Origin: Acidobacteriaceae bacterium
Lineage (GTDB): Bacteria; Acidobacteriota; Terriglobia; Terriglobales; Acidobacteriaceae
Direction of reading: 5' to 3'
Length of the DNA: 9,108 bases
Assembly (NCBI GenBank): GCA_003166055.1
Contig: PMWR01000509.1
Coordinates: 1 to 9,108, forward strand
This document shows, piece after piece, positions 6,304 through 9,108 of this stretch (its first letter is position 1; each line of letters opens with the position of its first letter). Both the position numbers and the translations under genes were made by a program. The notes under the pieces are model-generated. The model had not been told where the DNA came from and did not search any database. It saw nothing but the letters and a program-made list of their open reading frames with translations.

Positions 6304-7203
6304 TCAGTTTTTCCGCTCAACGAGGTAGCGAGCTACCGACTTCAATCCATCGGCACGGCTGCCATACGGCTCCAGCGCGGCAAAAGCCTCTTCAATCAGC
6401 ACGGCGGCGTCCCGTTTGCTTTGCTCAATGCCGAAGACGGCTGGCCAGGTTACTTTTTCGGTCGCCAGATCCTTGCCCGCGGTCTTGCCCAGAGCGGCCG
6501 AGTCCTCGGTCATATCGAGCACGTCGTCGGCAATCTGAAAGGCCAGACCCGCTTTGCGTCCGAAGGTGTCGAGCCGGACAACATCGTCCGCTGTGGCTCC
6601 CGCATAAACGCCGCCCGCAACCACGCTGACGCGGATGAGCGCGCCGGTCTTGGCACGGTGAATGGCATTCACCAGCTCCGGCGTCGGCTCCGAGTGCTCA
6701 TGCTCAATGTCGAGCACTTGCCCGCCGATCATGCCTTCGACGGTGCCTACAGCATTGGCCACCAGGCCGATGATCTGCACGGTCGCTGCCGGCGGCGCGG
6801 CCAGCCCGGCCAGCGCTTCGAAGGCGCGTGTCTGCAGCGCGTCACCGGCCAGAATGGCGATGGCCTCGCCGAAAACTACGTGGCAGGTGGGCTTGCCCCG
6901 GCGCAGGTCGTCGTTGTCGAGCGCCGGCAAGTCGTCGTGGATGAGCGAATAGGTATGCAGCATTTCAAGAGCCGCGCCCAACTGCTCGATGCCTTTGGGC
7001 AAGACCCCGGCGATGGTGATGGCGGCCTGCATGGCCAATACCGGCCTGAGGCGCTTGCCTCCGGCAAAGGTGGAGTGGCGCATGGCGCCGTGGATCGACG
7101 AAGGAACGGTTCCCACGCTTGGAATGAGCTCTTCCAGCGCGCGGTCGGTCAGCTCCGCGCCCTCCTGAATCAGCGATTTTACGTCAACGGCCATTGCTCT
7201 CAT
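6304..7203 (-). CDS. ispA: Farnesyl diphosphate synthase (short-chain trans-prenyltransferase)
   Basis: The 299-residue protein is a polyprenyl synthetase of the usual bacterial IspA length. Motifs in order are GGKRLRP (48-54), the first aspartate-rich motif DDLPALDNDD (90-99, metal and allylic diphosphate binding) with RRGKPT after it, EGMIGGQVLD (156-165), KTG (185-187), and the second aspartate-rich motif FQIADDVLD (222-230). Tyr85 is five residues before the first motif and that motif has the four-residue DDxxxxD spacing, as in bacterial type II FPP synthases including E. coli IspA; product C15 is therefore likely, although GGPP cannot be excluded. It condenses DMAPP/GPP with IPP in the cytoplasm. 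ATG 7203 overlaps the upstream stop as ATGA (7200-7203), indicating translational coupling; an internal ATG at 7194 is an alternative start. dxs and xseB, frequent partners, are not adjacent on the downstream side. Confidence 0.95.
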   Translation of the reverse strand: MRAMAVDVKSLIQEGAELTDRALEELIPSVGTVPSSIHGAMRHSTFAGGKRLRPVLAMQAAITIAGVLPKGIEQLGAALEMLHTYSLIHDDLPALDNDDLRRGKPTCHVVFGEAIAILAGDALQTRAFEALAGLAAPPAATVQIIGLVANAVGTVEGMIGGQVLDIEHEHSEPTPELVNAIHRAKTGALIRVSVVAGGVYAGATADDVVRLDTFGRKAGLAFQIADDVLDMTEDSAALGKTAGKDLATEKVTWPAVFGIEQSKRDAAVLIEEAFAALEPYGSRADGLKSVARYLVERKN

Positions 7204-8972
7204 GATAAACGAGCTTTCCTGAGCCTACGCTCCAGCAACCAAAGGCCTGTGAGCAGCAGCACGGAAGCTCCGCTGATCCAACGCCCGGCAATCACGTCTG
7301 GAGTGGTGCTCCAGTCGACGATCACCTCGACGGGTCCCTGCGGAACAGGCACGGCCATCACGCCATAGGAGCGCTCGACAACTGGTGACACGGGCCGGCC
7401 ATTCACCTTGACACGCCACGCTGGATAACTGCGCAGCTTCAGAATCAGGTAGCCGGGGTAATTCGCAATTCCGGTGATGCGTTTATGTTCCGGCTGATAC
7501 AGCACCGCGGTAAACCCGGCAGCGCAGCCGCCCCGCCTGGCTTTTGGCGGTGGATTGAGGGGCGCGCCGAGTTGTCCCGACAGGGTTGTCATTTGCGGGA
7601 CGAGGCAGGCGCCTGGCTGGTCATATCTCACGTCGCCAAATTCGGCTCCGGCGGGTCCGTATTCGGGCCTCCCATAGACCCCCATGCCTATCTCTTCCGC
7701 CTGGACAACCACTTCCTGGTAGGCTCCACAATCGGTGAACAAGTACTTGCCTGCGAGGGCGCTGAGGGCGAGAAAGACGATGCAACATGCCCCTAGCACG
7801 GGAATGCGCTTGCGGAGCGGCACAAGCCAGATCGCCGACGCAAAGAAGATGGCCATCGGCGCCTCCAAGACCAGCAGCCATCGCCAGGGAAACTGCAAAT
7901 ACCTGAGCAGGGGTAGCAGGTTCCATATCGGAAGCGAAACGGGCAGCAGGAAAAACAGAACCGTGAATGGAACAAGAGCCAGCGGGATCCACCACCGGCG
8001 CGGACCGGGCAGGACTCCGCGCCTCCACGCAACCAGAATTCCCAGCAGCGTGACAGCAATCATGCTGATACCAACCCAGGATGCCATCAGCAAGTGCTCG
8101 TCGTGTTCATGCAGACGAAGACCCGGGTCAGCGTGGTGGGAGAAGAGCCAACTGTACTCGACCTGGTAATGGTGAATCGCAATCGCGGAATGGAGATTGG
8201 CCCAGCGGCCCTCCCACGCTGCCGGGACCAGAAAATCCCCAGCCAGTCCAAGCCCCAGCGTGCATCCAACCGCAGCGCGCACCAGGGGTGCCCATGTCTT
8301 TCCCAGCGCTGCGGCGGAGATAGCGAGCGCAGCCAGCAGATAACTGGCCATAAGCCCCGCCGGCCCATTGCTGAGCCACACTCCCGCCACTGTGATGGCC
8401 AGAGGCACGGTGGACCCATCCAGTGTGCGCCTCCAAAATCCGCCGGAGGGATTGCGGTCGCGCAGCAGAAATAGGATCATCAGCGGAATCCAGAATCCGC
8501 CGGCAAGTTCAGCAAAGTCGCTTCGTACGTAAAACGTCAGCAGGACATAGCCAAAGAAGATGGATGCACAGCCCGCAAGGGTCGCCGGACCATCTTCAAG
8601 AACCTCACGCGCCAGTGCCCGGTTGGCGAACCCAGTGGCAGCAAGCAGCAGAAAGCCGAAGACAGATCCCACCAGCCCCCAGGGAAGAACAAGTCCCAGG
8701 GCAGCGCCCGTCATCCATGTGAGCGGAGGATAGAACACGAATCGAGGCTCCCCGGCGCCGAAGTTCGACCCAGGAGCCCAATGGGGATATGGGATGCCCA
8801 GCAACATGCTGTTCTGGGCTTGGAGCCACGATGCAAGGTGGAAGAACAGGTCGGATCCACAGGAAGGGCCACGCTTAAGCAGCGGTGCAACAGCGATGCC
8901 CGCGGCCAGCAGGATGATTGCCGGTCCGGCCAGGCGCTTGCGCCACTCGATGAAACTCGATGTCTTGCTCAT
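7200..8972 (-). CDS. Multi-pass membrane protein, PTPS-related / GT-C glycosyltransferase-like
   Basis: The 590-residue integral membrane protein has roughly ten to twelve hydrophobic segments between residues 15 and 410, one at about 565-580, and a soluble, probably periplasmic region at about 411-560. Motifs resemble the PTPS-related (6-pyruvoyl-tetrahydropterin synthase-related) membrane family and YfhO-like GT-C proteins. They include CGSDLFFHLASW (38-49) with Asp41 in the first outer loop, HWAPGSNFGAGEPRFVFYPP (64-83), RSDFAELAGGFW (150-161) and LRYLQFPWRWL (356-366). The late domain contains YPAWRVKVNGRPV (516-528) and ends with DWSTTPDVIAGRWIS (553-567). The PTPS label is historical and implies no pterin chemistry. 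A lipid-linked sugar transferase role is plausible but inferred. ATG 8972 is the first start after an in-frame TGA at 8988-8990. No Shine-Dalgarno is visible, and it begins 18 nt after a paralogue's stop, so reinitiation is likely. Its own stop overlaps the ispA start. Confidence 0.8.
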   Translation of the reverse strand: MSKTSSFIEWRKRLAGPAIILLAAGIAVAPLLKRGPSCGSDLFFHLASWLQAQNSMLLGIPYPHWAPGSNFGAGEPRFVFYPPLTWMTGAALGLVLPWGLVGSVFGFLLLAATGFANRALAREVLEDGPATLAGCASIFFGYVLLTFYVRSDFAELAGGFWIPLMILFLLRDRNPSGGFWRRTLDGSTVPLAITVAGVWLSNGPAGLMASYLLAALAISAAALGKTWAPLVRAAVGCTLGLGLAGDFLVPAAWEGRWANLHSAIAIHHYQVEYSWLFSHHADPGLRLHEHDEHLLMASWVGISMIAVTLLGILVAWRRGVLPGPRRWWIPLALVPFTVLFFLLPVSLPIWNLLPLLRYLQFPWRWLLVLEAPMAIFFASAIWLVPLRKRIPVLGACCIVFLALSALAGKYLFTDCGAYQEVVVQAEEIGMGVYGRPEYGPAGAEFGDVRYDQPGACLVPQMTTLSGQLGAPLNPPPKARRGGCAAGFTAVLYQPEHKRITGIANYPGYLILKLRSYPAWRVKVNGRPVSPVVERSYGVMAVPVPQGPVEVIVDWSTTPDVIAGRWISGASVLLLTGLWLLERRLRKARLS

Positions 8973-8990
8973 GGATGGACTTGCGACTCA

Positions 8991-9108
8991 TCATAACCGA
9001 GCGCGCTTCGGTTTTCGCTCCAGCCAATAGACGGCTGCGAGCAACAGCAGGAATAGACCGCTCAGCCAGCGGCCCACAAGCATGTCGAACGTGGTTGTCC
9101 AGTCCGCG
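8991..9108 (-). CDS. 3' end of a tandem paralogue of the PTPS-related membrane protein (partial)
   Basis: Reading the - strand from the window edge, a frame of 38 residues ends at TGA 8991-8993 and is followed at once by a second TGA (8988-8990). It carries an acidic/Trp motif DWTTTFDML, then GRWLSG, a final membrane segment (LFLLLLAAVYWL) and a basic tail ending RARL. Aligned without gaps to residues 553-589 of the next gene, about 19 of 37 positions are identical (DW.TT.D...GRW.SG, LLL, LER, ARL). It is therefore the C-terminus of a homologous protein in the same orientation and presumably the same operon. The rest of the gene is outside the window. Confidence 0.8.
   Translation of the reverse strand, partial: ADWTTTFDMLVGRWLSGLFLLLLAAVYWLERKPKRARL

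Noticed and set aside
6259..7368. Long open frame (369 codons) on the + strand over ispA
   Set aside because: It lies antisense to ispA, whose catalytic motifs are unmistakable. The translation is Arg/Gly/His-rich with no domain, typical of a GC-rich shadow frame.
1..9108. Mobile element, phage, toxin-antitoxin or CRISPR content
   Set aside because: No transposase, integrase, terminal repeats, attachment-site duplication or regularly spaced repeats were seen; the two small + strand genes do not resemble a toxin-antitoxin pair and are 125 nt apart.

Overview
The window is GC-rich, densely coding bacterial chromosome. Gene content points to Acidobacteriota (class Terriglobia): an ATP synthase epsilon gene next to a Sde182-type nucleoside-hydrolase-like exported protein, a PTPS-related/GT-C-like membrane protein, an exported two-lipocalin-like-domain alpha/beta hydrolase, and many strong GGAG-type ribosome sites. 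The phylum assignment is an inference from gene types and style, not from a marker gene. No mobile element, CRISPR array, tRNA or rRNA is visible.

Layout, left to right. (1) The end of atpC on the + strand closes an ATP synthase operon and is followed by a strong hairpin terminator (423-458). (2) A + strand exported DUF1593/Sde182-like protein (499-2034) converges on (3) a - strand secreted alpha/beta hydrolase with two N-terminal copies of a ~92-residue beta domain (2082-3821). (4) A 215-bp divergent intergenic region separates the hydrolase from two small + strand genes: a CxxC/coiled-coil protein (4037-4345) and a small membrane protein (4471-4806). (5) These converge on a - strand pair, a six-repeat beta-propeller lipoprotein (5160-6194) followed 8 nt later by a MIP18/SufT-like Fe-S assembly factor (4825-5151). 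A perfect TATAAT lies in front of the lipoprotein gene. (6) The right end is a - strand operon: the 3' end of a large membrane protein (8991-9108), a tandem paralogue of it (7200-8972), and ispA (farnesyl diphosphate synthase, 6304-7203), whose start overlaps the preceding stop as ATGA.

Functional themes are energy (ATP synthase), isoprenoid precursor synthesis, envelope or exported functions (two secreted proteins, one lipoprotein, tandem GT-C-like membrane proteins) and Fe-S maturation. The most suggestive linkage is the tandem PTPS-related/GT-C-like membrane proteins translationally coupled to a prenyl diphosphate synthase, which would fit polyprenol-dependent envelope chemistry but is not proven by it. 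Most of the window looks like ordinary core or lineage-specific chromosome. I did not find a convincing new defence or mobile system. Every gap between genes is under 300 bases.
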